Positions 44,106 to 52,618 of a stretch of DNA of 64,000 nucleotides are shown piece by piece (position 1 is the stretch's first letter; each line of letters starts with the position of its first letter). The stretch is from the NCBI GenBank assembly GCA_040404065.1, contig JBBAJM010000001.1. One strand, 5' to 3'. The notes beneath the pieces are model-generated. The model was not told where the DNA came from, searched no databases, and saw only the letters and a program-made list of their open reading frames with translations. Both the position numbers and the translations under genes were made by a program. This DNA comes from Fontibacterium sp040404065 (lineage in GTDB: Bacteria > Pseudomonadota > Alphaproteobacteria > Pelagibacterales > Pelagibacteraceae).

Positions 44106-44715
44106 ATTTTAAACCATCGACCACGAACTGCACTGCAAGTGATGCTAATACTAAAGCTATCAATCTAGAAAAAACATTTAATATATTTTTGCTCGTATAA
44201 TTAGCAATAAAAGCAGAAAAAATCATATGTAAAAAAGTCATAAACATTACTAGTAACAGCGCAAAATAAACCATGAATAACTTTTCTGAAGAATAAGAAT
44301 TAGCGTTAACTAAAAGTACGGTTGAAGTTAATGCTGAGGGCCCTGCGATTAAAGGAATGGAAAGAGGAAAAATAGTAATTTCTTCTAATTTTTTTTCATG
44401 AGAAATCTTATTTGCACTATCCTCTCTTCTTAATCTTCTTTTATCTAGCAACATTTCAATCGAAATAATAAATAAAATAATTCCACCTGCAATTTTTAAA
44501 GAATTTAATGAGACACCAATCCAATTAAAAAAATACTGGCCTACGTATCCAAAAATGGTTAGAACCGTAAGAGCAATTAAAGCTGCTTTAATAGCAATTT
44601 TATATCTCTGCTCTCTTGTTGCACCATCAGTTAATATTAAAAATAAAGGACCTACACCTGCTGCATCAATTGCAATGAACAAAACAGCAAATGAATTAAA
44701 AAAAACAGAACTCAT
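44089..44715 (-). CDS. MarC-family integral membrane protein
   Basis: 208 residues, about six hydrophobic helices. The FAVLFIAIDAAGVGPLFL start, the NWIGVSLNSLKIAGGIILFIIS repeat-like helix and the PLAGPSA-like IPLIAGPSALTST motif are typical of MarC/UPF0056. Despite the name, a role in multiple antibiotic resistance was not upheld for E. coli MarC, so the function is unknown. It follows tRNA-Asp by 37 bp and converges on rlmB. Confidence 0.9.
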   Translation of the reverse strand: MSSVFFNSFAVLFIAIDAAGVGPLFLILTDGATREQRYKIAIKAALIALTVLTIFGYVGQYFFNWIGVSLNSLKIAGGIILFIISIEMLLDKRRLRREDSANKISHEKKLEEITIFPLSIPLIAGPSALTSTVLLVNANSYSSEKLFMVYFALLLVMFMTFLHMIFSAFIANYTSKNILNVFSRLIALVLASLAVQFVVDGLKSSFGF

Positions 44716-44752
44716 TAAAAATATAAATAAAGTTTTTGCATACTATTAATAC

Positions 44753-44830
44753 TGGCGGGAGTGACGGGACTCGAACCCGCGGCCTCCTGCGTGACAGGCA
44801 GGCGCTCTAACCAAGCTGAGCTACACCCCC
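44753..44830 (-). tRNA. tRNA-Asp (GTC anticodon)
   Basis: 78 nt with encoded CCA (44753-44755). Acceptor GGGGGTG with CACTCCC (one G-U pair), anticodon stem CCTGC/GCAGG with loop CTGTCAC, anticodon GTC; T-arm GGGTTCGAGTCCC. Its 5' end lies one base after the U-run of an upstream terminator. Confidence 0.97.
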
Positions 44831-44831
44831 T

Positions 44832-44868
44832 AAAAAAAGTGGTGCAGTCAAAATTATGCTGTCACCAC
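44832..44868 (-). terminator. Rho-independent terminator after the gamma-glutamylcyclotransferase-like gene
   Basis: Minus-strand GTGGTG-A-CAG (44859-44868) pairs with CTG-CACCAC (44839-44847): nine base pairs and a single bulge around an 11-nt loop, followed by seven T (44832-44838). It is well placed to end the tRNA-Val/44917-45246 transcript, but it directly abuts the 5' end of tRNA-Asp. Confidence 0.75.
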
Positions 44869-44916
44869 AATTAAAGTTTTCTTAATAACTTTATATATAC
44901 TTATTTATATTAAATT

Positions 44917-45246
44917 CTAATTATTTTTTAACAAATAAACAAAAGCCTTAACTTTTTGTTTGTTATTAATATTAATGTTCGTTTCCAATCTTTTATAATT
45001 ACTACCTTCAAACATATCTAATTTTTTCCATAAATTTTTTAATGCGTAAGAATAAAATAAATAACCTTCAATTCTATCTCCATTGTTATCTAAAATGAGG
45101 GCATCGTAAACTTCCTTTGGTCCAAGACTTATTTTTTTTACAAAACCATAAGTAAAAGCTGTTCTCCAGGTTCCATTAATTTCACTTAATAAGAAATTAT
45201 TTTTTTCATTTGGCTTAAGACTGCCATAGACGAATAATCTATCCAT
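44917..45246 (-). CDS. Gamma-glutamylcyclotransferase (AIG2-like) family protein
   Basis: 109-residue protein opening with MDRLFVYGSLKPNEKNNFLL; the YGSL glycine-serine turn binds the gamma-glutamyl moiety in this fold. RIEGYLFYSY supplies the likely catalytic Glu, and LDMFEGSNYKRLETNI is the typical C-terminal block. Members cyclise gamma-glutamyl amines or peptides to 5-oxoproline; the exact substrate is unknown. The ATG lies 6 nt after the encoded CCA of tRNA-Val, so no Shine-Dalgarno can exist outside the tRNA. A strong terminator follows. Confidence 0.85.
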   Translation of the reverse strand: MDRLFVYGSLKPNEKNNFLLSEINGTWRTAFTYGFVKKISLGPKEVYDALILDNNGDRIEGYLFYSYALKNLWKKLDMFEGSNYKRLETNININNKQKVKAFVYLLKNN

Positions 45247-45252
45247 AAAAAA

Positions 45253-45328
45253 TGGTGGGCGATGAGAGACTCGAACTCCCGACCCTCTCGGTGTAAACGA
45301 GATGCTCTACCAACTGAGCTAATCGCCC
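45253..45328 (-). tRNA. tRNA-Val (TAC anticodon)
   Basis: 76 nt with encoded CCA (45253-45255). Acceptor GGGCGAT/ATCGCCC, anticodon stem TCTCG/CGAGA with loop TTTACAC, anticodon TAC; T-arm GAGTTCGAGTCTC. Immediately followed by a coding gene on the same strand. Confidence 0.98.
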
Positions 45329-45389
45329 TTTTGCTTAGGAGGTTTTATATAGCAATAAAAATAGAAAGAGGAAATAATAAAAACCTAAT

Positions 45390-45644
45390 CTAACGAGGTA
45401 AGTACTTTTTAAATGCAGTAGTTTTTGAAAAGACTCTGCCTTTTAAAAGATTAAAAGTATTAAGATCTTCCTTTTTGATTTTTGCGCAAGTAATCAATCC
45501 GTATTGTTCGGAGAATTTTTCATTATAATATGTCTGTTTATTCTTAAAATCATTTACACAGTTTTTTAAATAATTTGTTGGATAAAAATACCAGATCAAT
45601 AATAATCCAATAAATATATATAGATATTTTTTATTTTTTTTCAT
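45390..45644 (-). CDS. Uncharacterised small membrane-anchored or secreted protein
   Basis: 84 residues, not recognised. The N-terminus MKKNKKYLYIFIGLLLIWYF is a positively charged stretch followed by a single hydrophobic helix, so a signal anchor is likely. The rest is polar with two cysteines (in KNCVNDF and ITCAKIK) that could form a disulfide in the periplasm. It is transcribed towards tRNA-Val, 61 bp away, and diverges from the TauE/SafE gene 51 bp upstream. Probably real, since its bias matches its neighbours. Confidence 0.6.
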   Translation of the reverse strand: MKKNKKYLYIFIGLLLIWYFYPTNYLKNCVNDFKNKQTYYNEKFSEQYGLITCAKIKKEDLNTFNLLKGRVFSKTTAFKKYLPR

Positions 45645-45695
45645 TTTTAAATATTAACTACTACTTATTAACTAAAAATATATAAGTTAACTTTT

Positions 45696-46526
45696 ATGAT
45701 TGATTGGTCGCAAGCATTTTATCTTATATTTGTTATGGTTGTTGCTGCTTCAGTTGCTGGCTTTATGGCAGGCTTACTTGGAGTTGGTGGAGGCTTAGTA
45801 ATGGTGCCTGCGCTTTACTACGCATTTACAGTTCTTGGTTTTGACATGGAAACCAAAATGCATTTGGCTTTGGGAACTTCTCTTGCAATTATTATTCCCA
45901 CTTCGATCATGTCTACTAAAACACATATGAAATTTAATGCTGTTGATTTTGGTCTTATAAAATCTTTCGGGATCTATATAGTTTTAGGGGTTATTACTGG
46001 AACATTCTTAGCTTCAAACTTAAAGACTGCTAACTTGATCTTATTCTTTTCCTTTTTTGCTTTTTTAGTGGGTTTGTTTTTTTTACTTTTAAAATCAAAA
46101 TTAGAAGAAACTCAAAGAAATATTCCAAAAATATATAAAATTATAATTGGAAATTTTATTGGCTTTATTTCTGTGCCATTAGGAATAGGTGGCGGCTCAT
46201 TATCAGTTCCTTTTATGAGATTATTTGGGTACGACATGAGAAAGGCAATTGGAACATCTGCTGCTATTGGAATCTTAATAGCGATTTCAGGAACTATTAG
46301 TATGGTTTCAAGCGGAGCATTGTTTGCAAAAGTCAACTCCCCTCTTAGTTTTGGCTACTTTAATCTGGCTGGATTTTTAGTATTTGTTCCAGTGACTATG
46401 ATGATGGCACCGCTAGGCGCAAAAGTTGTTCATAAAGTAAGTAGAAACTTAATTACTAAAATATTTGGTATTTATTTAATTATAATTTCTCTTAGAAGCT
46501 TTACAGAGTACCTAAATATTAAATAA
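45696..46526 (+). CDS. TauE/SafE-family membrane transporter (sulfite/organosulfur exporter family)
   Basis: 276 residues with about eight hydrophobic helices arranged as two repeats, each carrying the glycine-rich family motif: GLLGVGGGLVMVPALYY near residue 27 and IPLGIGGGSLSVPFMRLFG near residue 160, each followed by a conserved GTS (ALGTSLAI, AIGTSAAI). Family members export sulfite, sulfoacetate or similar anions; the substrate here cannot be determined. The gene ends 1 bp before the convergent lon end, with no terminator in between. Confidence 0.9.
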   Translation: MIDWSQAFYLIFVMVVAASVAGFMAGLLGVGGGLVMVPALYYAFTVLGFDMETKMHLALGTSLAIIIPTSIMSTKTHMKFNAVDFGLIKSFGIYIVLGVITGTFLASNLKTANLILFFSFFAFLVGLFFLLLKSKLEETQRNIPKIYKIIIGNFIGFISVPLGIGGGSLSVPFMRLFGYDMRKAIGTSAAIGILIAISGTISMVSSGALFAKVNSPLSFGYFNLAGFLVFVPVTMMMAPLGAKVVHKVSRNLITKIFGIYLIIISLRSFTEYLNIK

Positions 46527-46527
46527 T

Positions 46528-48939
46528 TTAATTAACAGGTCTTTCGTTTATTATCTCTTTGCTTTTTTGTGTCTGGGAAATATCAATTTCTACCCAATCA
46601 ACAGGTGTTAAAGTTTTAGTTAAAGCAACTTTTAATACTTCATCAACTGTTTTCACTGGAATTATTTTTAAACCATCAATTACATTTTTAGGTATTTCAG
46701 CTAGATCTTTTTCATTTTCATCTGGGATTAAAACAGTTTTAATTCCTCCTCTAAGTGCTGCTAGTAATTTTTCTTTTAAACCACCGATTGGAAGAACTCT
46801 ACCTCTTAAAGTAACCTCTCCTGTCATTGCAACATCTCTCTTAACTGGGATTCCAGTTAAAGATGAAACAATTGAAGTTACCATTGCAATACCAGCTGAA
46901 GGTCCGTCTTTTGGGGTCGCTCCTTCTGGAACGTGGATATGAATATCTTTTTTTTCAAATACCGGTGGAATAATTCCGTATTCTATACATCTAGATCTAA
47001 CAAAAGATTTTGCGGCTTTAACTGACTCTTGCATCACCTCGCCTAATTTTCCAGTAATTTCCATACTACCTTTTCCTGGCATAATTACAGATTCAATAGT
47101 TAATAACTCGCCGCCAACTTCTGTCCAAGCAAGTCCTGTTACTATTCCTGTGCCATCTTTATTTTCAATTTCTCCATATTTAAATTTCTTAACACCAAGA
47201 TAATCATTAAGATTTTTCTCATCAATTTTAATTGTATCTTTAGTTTTGGTAACAATGTCTTTTACACCTTTTCTTGCAAGTTTTGAAATTTCTCTTTCTA
47301 AACTTCTAACACCAGACTCTCTTGTGTAATATCTAATAATATCTTTTAAAGCTTCGTCAGATACAGCCCATTCGCCTGGTTTCAATCCATTTTCTTTTAC
47401 TTGCTTTGGTAAAAGATATTTTTTAGCTATCTCCATTTTTTCATCTTCTGTGTAGCCAGAAATTCTAATCACTTCCATTCTATCTAATAATGGACCAGGA
47501 ATATTTAATGTATTTGCAGTGGTAACAAACATTACATTAGATAAGTCATAATCTACTTCAAGATAATGATCATTAAACGTCGTGTTCTGTTCTGGATCCA
47601 AAGCCTCTAACAACGCTGAAGAAGGGTCTCCTCTATAATCATTTCCAATTTTATCTATCTCGTCTAATAAAATTAAAGGATTATTTTTTCCAGATTTTTT
47701 CATCATCTGAATTATTTTTCCAGGTAATGATCCAATATAAGTTCTTCTGTGTCCTCTAATTTCTGCTTCATCTCTAATTCCACCCAAAGACATTCTTACA
47801 AACTCTCTTCCTGTAGCTTTAGCAATGGATTTACCTAAAGAAGTTTTTCCAACTCCAGGCGCTCCTACTAAACAAAGAATAGGACCTTTAATTTTATTAA
47901 TTCTACTTTGAACAGCTAAAAATTCTAAGATTCTATCTTTTACTTTTTCTAACCCATAATGATCTTCATCTAAAATCTTTTTCGCATTATTGATATCTGT
48001 ATTTACTTTAGAGGTTTTTCCCCAAGGCAATGACACCATCCAATCTAAATAGTTTCTAACTACTGTAGACTCTGCAGACATAGGACTCATTGACTTCAAT
48101 TTTTTTAGTTCAGCAAGAGATTTTTCCTCTGCCTCTTTTGTCATTTTAGCTTTTTTAATAGCTTCTTCTAAATTTTGAATTTCATCTTTTCCATCTTCTG
48201 ATTCTCCTAATTCTTTTTGAATGGCTTTTAATTGTTCATTTAAATAATATTCTCTTTGAGTTTTTTCCATTTGATTTTTAACTCTCCCTCTAATTTTTTT
48301 CTCAACAGATAGAACTTCAATTTCGCTTTCGATAAATGTCAAAAGAGATTCTAATCTGTTTTGAACGGACAAGTTTTCTAATAATTTTTGCTTCTCGACT
48401 AAACTAATTTGGATTTGATTGGCAACTGCGTCAGCAACTTTTGAAGGTTCTTTTGTATCTTTAATTGCCTCTAGTCCTTCTTCGGAAACTTTTTTTGAAA
48501 CTTTAATTAATTTATCAAATTTATTTACAACTGCTTTTGATAATAAAGATAAATCTTCTTTACCATGATCGTCGGATAATCCTGAGCAAGAAGCTAATAA
48601 AAAATTCTTTTCTTCATTATGATATTGATTAATTTTTACTCTTTCTTTTCCTTCTACTAGAATTTTAACTGTTCCATCTGGAAGTTTTAATAACTGTAAG
48701 ATTTCCCCTAAACACCCAACTCCATAAATTTCATTATCTTTTGGATCGTCAACGTCATGGCTTTTTTGAGCTGCAAGAATAATTTTTTTGTATTTGTCCA
48801 TAACACTATTTAAAGCGTTAATAGATTTCTCTCTTCCTACAAAAAGAGGAACTACCATACCTGGAAAAACAACGATATCTCTTAAAGGCAATACTGGGTA
48901 TTGGCTCTGATTAGCGTTTTTTAGGTCTTTAGTGTCCAT
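46528..48939 (-). CDS. lon: ATP-dependent protease Lon
   Basis: 803-residue soluble AAA+ protease degrading misfolded and regulatory proteins. N-terminal LON domain (YPVLPLRDIVVFPGMVVPLFVGR), Walker A LVGAPGVGKTSLGKSIA, Walker B ILLDEIDKIG, and the protease dyad S681 (PKDGPSAGIAM) and K724 (GGLKEKLLAA), 43 residues apart as in E. coli. It is the last gene of the tig-clpP-clpX-lon cluster but has its own sigma-32-like promoter in the 81-bp gap after clpX, so it is probably heat-inducible. Confidence 0.98.
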   Translation of the reverse strand: MDTKDLKNANQSQYPVLPLRDIVVFPGMVVPLFVGREKSINALNSVMDKYKKIILAAQKSHDVDDPKDNEIYGVGCLGEILQLLKLPDGTVKILVEGKERVKINQYHNEEKNFLLASCSGLSDDHGKEDLSLLSKAVVNKFDKLIKVSKKVSEEGLEAIKDTKEPSKVADAVANQIQISLVEKQKLLENLSVQNRLESLLTFIESEIEVLSVEKKIRGRVKNQMEKTQREYYLNEQLKAIQKELGESEDGKDEIQNLEEAIKKAKMTKEAEEKSLAELKKLKSMSPMSAESTVVRNYLDWMVSLPWGKTSKVNTDINNAKKILDEDHYGLEKVKDRILEFLAVQSRINKIKGPILCLVGAPGVGKTSLGKSIAKATGREFVRMSLGGIRDEAEIRGHRRTYIGSLPGKIIQMMKKSGKNNPLILLDEIDKIGNDYRGDPSSALLEALDPEQNTTFNDHYLEVDYDLSNVMFVTTANTLNIPGPLLDRMEVIRISGYTEDEKMEIAKKYLLPKQVKENGLKPGEWAVSDEALKDIIRYYTRESGVRSLEREISKLARKGVKDIVTKTKDTIKIDEKNLNDYLGVKKFKYGEIENKDGTGIVTGLAWTEVGGELLTIESVIMPGKGSMEITGKLGEVMQESVKAAKSFVRSRCIEYGIIPPVFEKKDIHIHVPEGATPKDGPSAGIAMVTSIVSSLTGIPVKRDVAMTGEVTLRGRVLPIGGLKEKLLAALRGGIKTVLIPDENEKDLAEIPKNVIDGLKIIPVKTVDEVLKVALTKTLTPVDWVEIDISQTQKSKEIINERPVN

Positions 48940-48983
48940 AAATTATCAATAACAATAGTTAAATTTATAACAAGATTAAATCT

Positions 48984-49011
48984 ATATGGGGACGTTTAAA
49001 GTTATTTCAAC
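48984..49011 (-). promoter_or_regulatory. Sigma-32 (RpoH)-type heat-shock promoter of lon
   Basis: Minus strand reads GTTGAAA (49005-49011), 13 nt, then CCCCATAT (48984-48991), almost identical to the RpoH consensus CTTGAAA-N(13-14)-CCCCATNT. The C-run is conspicuous in this AT-rich DNA, and the gene behind it is a classic heat-shock gene. Expected start near 48977, about 38 nt before the lon ATG. Confidence 0.8.
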
Positions 49012-49020
49012 TGTGAATAA

Positions 49021-50307
49021 CTAGCCTATTTTACTCTCTTTACTATTAGGAATGCTTGAGGTTGTGGCTTGGTTGTTTTTCTTTGAGTAAGTAAGCAGTG
49101 GTTTTATCTTTCCATCAACAACATCTTTATTAATTACAACCTCGCTAATATTAGATTGCGAAGGAAGTTCAAACATTGTTTCAAGTAAAATATCTTCTAA
49201 AATTGATCTAAGACCTCTCGCACCTGTTTTTCTAATTAAAGCTTTTTTAGCAATAGCTGACAGAGAGTCTTTGGTAAAAGTAAGTTTAGCTCCTTCAATT
49301 TCAAAAAGCTTTGCATACTGTTTAAGTAAAGCGTTCTTTGGTTCTTGTAGTATTTTAATTAAAGCCTCTTCATGTAGATCGTCTAAAGTTGCTACAATTG
49401 GAAGCCTTCCTATAAACTCCGGAATTAATCCAAACTTTAATAAATCTTCTGGTTCTAAGTCTTTTAATATTTGACCAGTACTTTTATTGTCGTGTTCTCT
49501 AATTGTGGCTCCAAATCCCATTGCCGTACCTTTGCTTCTTACTGATACGATTTTCTCAAGTCCACCAAAAGCTCCACCGCAGATAAATAAAATATTAGTA
49601 GTGTTAACTTGTAAAAATTCTTGTTGAGGATGTTTTCTTCCGCCTTGTGGAGGAACGCTAGCAACTGTTCCTTCCATAATTTTTAAAAGGGCTTGCTGAA
49701 CTCCTTCGCCAGACACGTCTCTTGTAATAGAAGGATTTTCTGTTTTTCTGCTAATTTTATCAACCTCATCTATATAAACAATTCCTCTTTGAGCTTTTTC
49801 GACGTTATAATCTGCAGCTTGTAATAATTTCAAAATAATATTTTCCACATCTTCTCCAACATAACCGGCCTCTGTTAAAGTGGTGGCATCAGCCATAGTA
49901 AATGGAACATCTAGAATTTTAGCAAGCGTTTGAGCTAATAATGTTTTTCCGCAACCAGTTGGTCCAATAAGCAGTACGTTAGATTTTGAAATTTCAACAT
50001 CTTTACTACTCTTAGAATCTTGATTTAACCTTTTGTAATGATTGTGTACGGCAACAGATAAAACTTTTTTTGCTTTGTCTTGACCAATAACGTACTCATC
50101 TAAAACTTTACAAATTTCTTTAGGAGTTGGAACTCCGGCATCATCCTTAACAAAATTGCTTTTGTTTTCTTCTTTGATGATATCCATACAAAGTTCAACG
50201 CACTCATCACATATAAAAACTGTTGGACCAGCTATAAGCTTTCTAACTTCATGCTGACTTTTTCCGCAGAAGGAACAATAAAGTGTGTTTTTATTATCTT
50301 TAGCCAT
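49021..50307 (-). CDS. clpX: ATP-dependent Clp protease ATP-binding subunit ClpX
   Basis: 428-residue unfoldase partner of ClpP. N-terminal C4 zinc-binding domain (CSFCGKSQHEVRKLIAG, then ICDECVELC), Walker A LIGPTGCGKTLLAQTLA, Walker B VYIDEVDKI, and EGVQQALLKIMEGT with arginine-finger region. The ClpP-docking loop carries the IGF-like segment FGLIPEFIGRLPIV typical for ClpX. A short Ser/Asn-rich tail ends it. The clpP-clpX gap of 111 bp contains a 6-bp hairpin (GACTTG/CAAGTC) without a U-run. Confidence 0.98.
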   Translation of the reverse strand: MAKDNKNTLYCSFCGKSQHEVRKLIAGPTVFICDECVELCMDIIKEENKSNFVKDDAGVPTPKEICKVLDEYVIGQDKAKKVLSVAVHNHYKRLNQDSKSSKDVEISKSNVLLIGPTGCGKTLLAQTLAKILDVPFTMADATTLTEAGYVGEDVENIILKLLQAADYNVEKAQRGIVYIDEVDKISRKTENPSITRDVSGEGVQQALLKIMEGTVASVPPQGGRKHPQQEFLQVNTTNILFICGGAFGGLEKIVSVRSKGTAMGFGATIREHDNKSTGQILKDLEPEDLLKFGLIPEFIGRLPIVATLDDLHEEALIKILQEPKNALLKQYAKLFEIEGAKLTFTKDSLSAIAKKALIRKTGARGLRSILEDILLETMFELPSQSNISEVVINKDVVDGKIKPLLTYSKKNNQATTSSIPNSKESKIG

Positions 50308-50347
50308 GTTTAAAATGATCGAATCAGTTAAGTTTTATAAAACAATG

Positions 50348-50369
50348 ACTTGACTCTAAAAGCAAGTCT
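50348..50369 (-). other. Small hairpin in the clpP-clpX gap
   Basis: GACTTG (plus strand 50348-50353) and CAAGTC (50364-50369) pair perfectly over 6 bp with a 10-nt loop and no U-run. It may be a processing or stabilising element; evidence is weak. Confidence 0.2.
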
Positions 50370-50418
50370 AAGTTGAATCTAAACTATATATTGCTTGTAA
50401 ATTGTGGATATATTTTAG

Positions 50419-51033
50419 TTAATCTGCTTTTTTTTCTACCACTTTATCAATTATCCCAAAATCTTTAGCTTCCTCAGGGCTCATAAACTTGTCTCTCTCT
50501 AAAGCTTCTTGAATAGCTTTTAAGTCTTTCCCTGTGTGTTTAGAATAAATTTCATTAAGACGTTTTTTTACATAAGAAATTTCATTTGCATGAATTTGAA
50601 TATCAGTGGCCTGTCCTTGAAATCCTGCAGAAGGTTGATGAACCATTATACGAGCATTTGGAAGAGAAAATCTGCTTCCTTTCTCTCCTGCAGCAAGCAA
50701 GAATGACCCCATTGACGCTGCCTGTCCAATGCAAATTGTTGAAACTGGAGATTTGACATACTGCATTGTGTCATAAATTCCGAGCCCATCAGTGACCACG
50801 CCTCCTGGGCTATTAATATATAAAAAAATTTCTTTCTTTGGATTCTCAGATTCTAAGAAAAGTAATTGAGCGCAAACTAAACTTGCTACATGAGAATTTA
50901 CTGGACCTACTAAAAAGATAATTCTCTCTTTTAATAGTCTTGAATAAATATCATAAGCTCTTTCTCCTCTGCTGGTTTGCTCAACCACCATTGGAATAAG
51001 AGTGTTCATCTGAATATCAATATGATCTTTCAT
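50419..51033 (-). CDS. clpP: ATP-dependent Clp protease proteolytic subunit
   Basis: 204-residue serine protease forming a tetradecameric chamber used by ClpX and ClpA. The catalytic triad is S107 (GQAASMGSFLLAAG), H132 (RIMVHQPSAG) and D181 (ERDKFMSPEEA), with the spacing seen in E. coli (25 and 49 residues). The short N-terminal propeptide precedes IPMVVEQTSRGERAYDIYSRLL. It follows tig by 26 bp. Confidence 0.98.
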   Translation of the reverse strand: MKDHIDIQMNTLIPMVVEQTSRGERAYDIYSRLLKERIIFLVGPVNSHVASLVCAQLLFLESENPKKEIFLYINSPGGVVTDGLGIYDTMQYVKSPVSTICIGQAASMGSFLLAAGEKGSRFSLPNARIMVHQPSAGFQGQATDIQIHANEISYVKKRLNEIYSKHTGKDLKAIQEALERDKFMSPEEAKDFGIIDKVVEKKAD

Positions 51034-51059
51034 AGAGAATCAGATTCTACAGGCTTTGT

Positions 51060-52526
51060 TTATTTTTTACTAATCTTTTTTGAAGATTTTGATTTATCCT
51101 CTAATTTTGTCTCTTTTTGGGATTTATCATCACTACTGTTTGCTGACTTGGCTGATGATTTGGACTTAAGGTTTGATGACAAATCTTTTACAAGCTCTTC
51201 TAACTCTTTCTTATTAATTTCTTTAACAGTAAGTTTTGCTTTAGATTTAACTAACTCGACAATTTTATCTTCATATATTGGTCCTCTTAATCTTGTAATT
51301 TCAGAAGGATTTTTTTGGTAGTACTCTCTAATTTGTTTTTCTTGCCCTGGATACATACTCATTTGTTTTTGCAGTTCTTGTTGCAACTCTTGTGTCGTTA
51401 CCTGAACTTTATAATCTTCTCCTATTTGATTTAAAACCAAAGCCAATTTAACTCTTCGTTCTGAAATATCTAAAACTTCATCTTCTTCTTCTTTAGTAAG
51501 TTTTATATCTGAATGATCATGCCCATGTTTATGATCATCATGAGGCTCATCTTTATGAGCTTTTTCATGAATAAAGCTATGCCTAACTATTTCTTGTTCA
51601 TTTTTAACCATATCTTCTGGCAAATCAAATTTACAATTTTTATCAAGATAATCTAAGATTTCTTTTCTAACGATTGTTTCTGTAACTGAAGATTGTTCTC
51701 TAGATAATTGTTTTTCTAACAAAACTTTTAAATCATTTAAATCTTTTGCTCCTAAATTTTTGGCAAATTGGTCATCAATATTTACAGCTTCTGATTTTTT
51801 TAATTCTAAAATATTGCAGTTAAATATAGCGTTTTTATTTGCTAGTTCTTTATTTGGGTAATTATCTGGTAAATTAATTTTAACATTTACTTTTTCGCCA
51901 GCTTTGCACATTAATAATTGCTCATCAAAACCTTTAATGAAAAGTTCTTTTCCTAAAATAATTTGGACCTTTTCGCCTTTATTTCCTTCAAAAGCCTTAC
52001 CATTAACTGTAGCTTCAAAATCAAATACTACTAAATCACTCTTAACAGATGTTTCATCTTCTTTTTTTTTAACATATTTCTTTTGACCTTCTGCTAATAA
52101 ATTAATTCTGTCATCTAAATCTTTTTTTTCTATTTTTAATTTATAATTGGTAAGAGCTATTTTTTCTAATTCGATCTTTTTTATCTCTGGAGTTTTTTCT
52201 ACAGAAATTGTGTATTCTAAATCCTTATCTTCTCCTGAAGATTTAATTTCAATTTTTGGCTGTCCCGCTGGTTTTATTTTATTATCATTTAAGGCTTGAA
52301 AAGTATTGTCCTGTAGAATTTTTTCAACAACTTCACCATATAAAGCTTGTCCAAATTGTTTTTTTAATAAATCAATTGGTGCTTTTCCAGGTCGAAAGCC
52401 TTTTATGCTAACTGTCTTCTGTAACTCAACAGTTCTTTCTTCTATCTTTTTATCAATCTCTTGTTTTTTAACTAAAACATTAAGATTGATCTTTAAACCT
52501 TTTGATTCTGATATTGTTACTTTCAT
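51060..52526 (-). CDS. tig: Trigger factor with His-rich insertion
   Basis: 488-residue ribosome-associated chaperone. The N-terminal ribosome-binding domain has the signature GFRPGKAPIDLLKKQFG; the central FKBP-type PPIase domain includes FDFEATVNGKAFEGNKG and ILGKELFIKGFDEQL. The C-terminal chaperone domain has an unusual histidine/aspartate-rich stretch at about residues 311-335 (HEKAHKDEPHDDHKHGHDHS) and ends in a Ser/Lys-rich tail; the family is usually 430-450 residues. The start is only 8 nt after the CCA end of tRNA-Leu, leaving no leader after tRNA processing. Confidence 0.96.
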   Translation of the reverse strand: MKVTISESKGLKINLNVLVKKQEIDKKIEERTVELQKTVSIKGFRPGKAPIDLLKKQFGQALYGEVVEKILQDNTFQALNDNKIKPAGQPKIEIKSSGEDKDLEYTISVEKTPEIKKIELEKIALTNYKLKIEKKDLDDRINLLAEGQKKYVKKKEDETSVKSDLVVFDFEATVNGKAFEGNKGEKVQIILGKELFIKGFDEQLLMCKAGEKVNVKINLPDNYPNKELANKNAIFNCNILELKKSEAVNIDDQFAKNLGAKDLNDLKVLLEKQLSREQSSVTETIVRKEILDYLDKNCKFDLPEDMVKNEQEIVRHSFIHEKAHKDEPHDDHKHGHDHSDIKLTKEEEDEVLDISERRVKLALVLNQIGEDYKVQVTTQELQQELQKQMSMYPGQEKQIREYYQKNPSEITRLRGPIYEDKIVELVKSKAKLTVKEINKKELEELVKDLSSNLKSKSSAKSANSSDDKSQKETKLEDKSKSSKKISKK

Positions 52527-52534
52527 ATACTACA

Positions 52535-52618
52535 TGGTGCGGGAGAAAGGACTTGAACCTTCACATCTTTCGATACCAGTTCCTAAGACTGGCGTGTCTA
52601 CCGTTCCACCACTCCCGC
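52535..52618 (-). tRNA. tRNA-Leu (TAG anticodon)
   Basis: 84-nt class II tRNA with encoded CCA (52535-52537). Acceptor GCGGGAG/CTCCCGC, anticodon stem CCAGT/ACTGG with loop CTTAGGA, anticodon TAG; T-arm AGGTTCAAGTCCT. It leads the tig-clpP-clpX-lon cluster. Confidence 0.97.
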
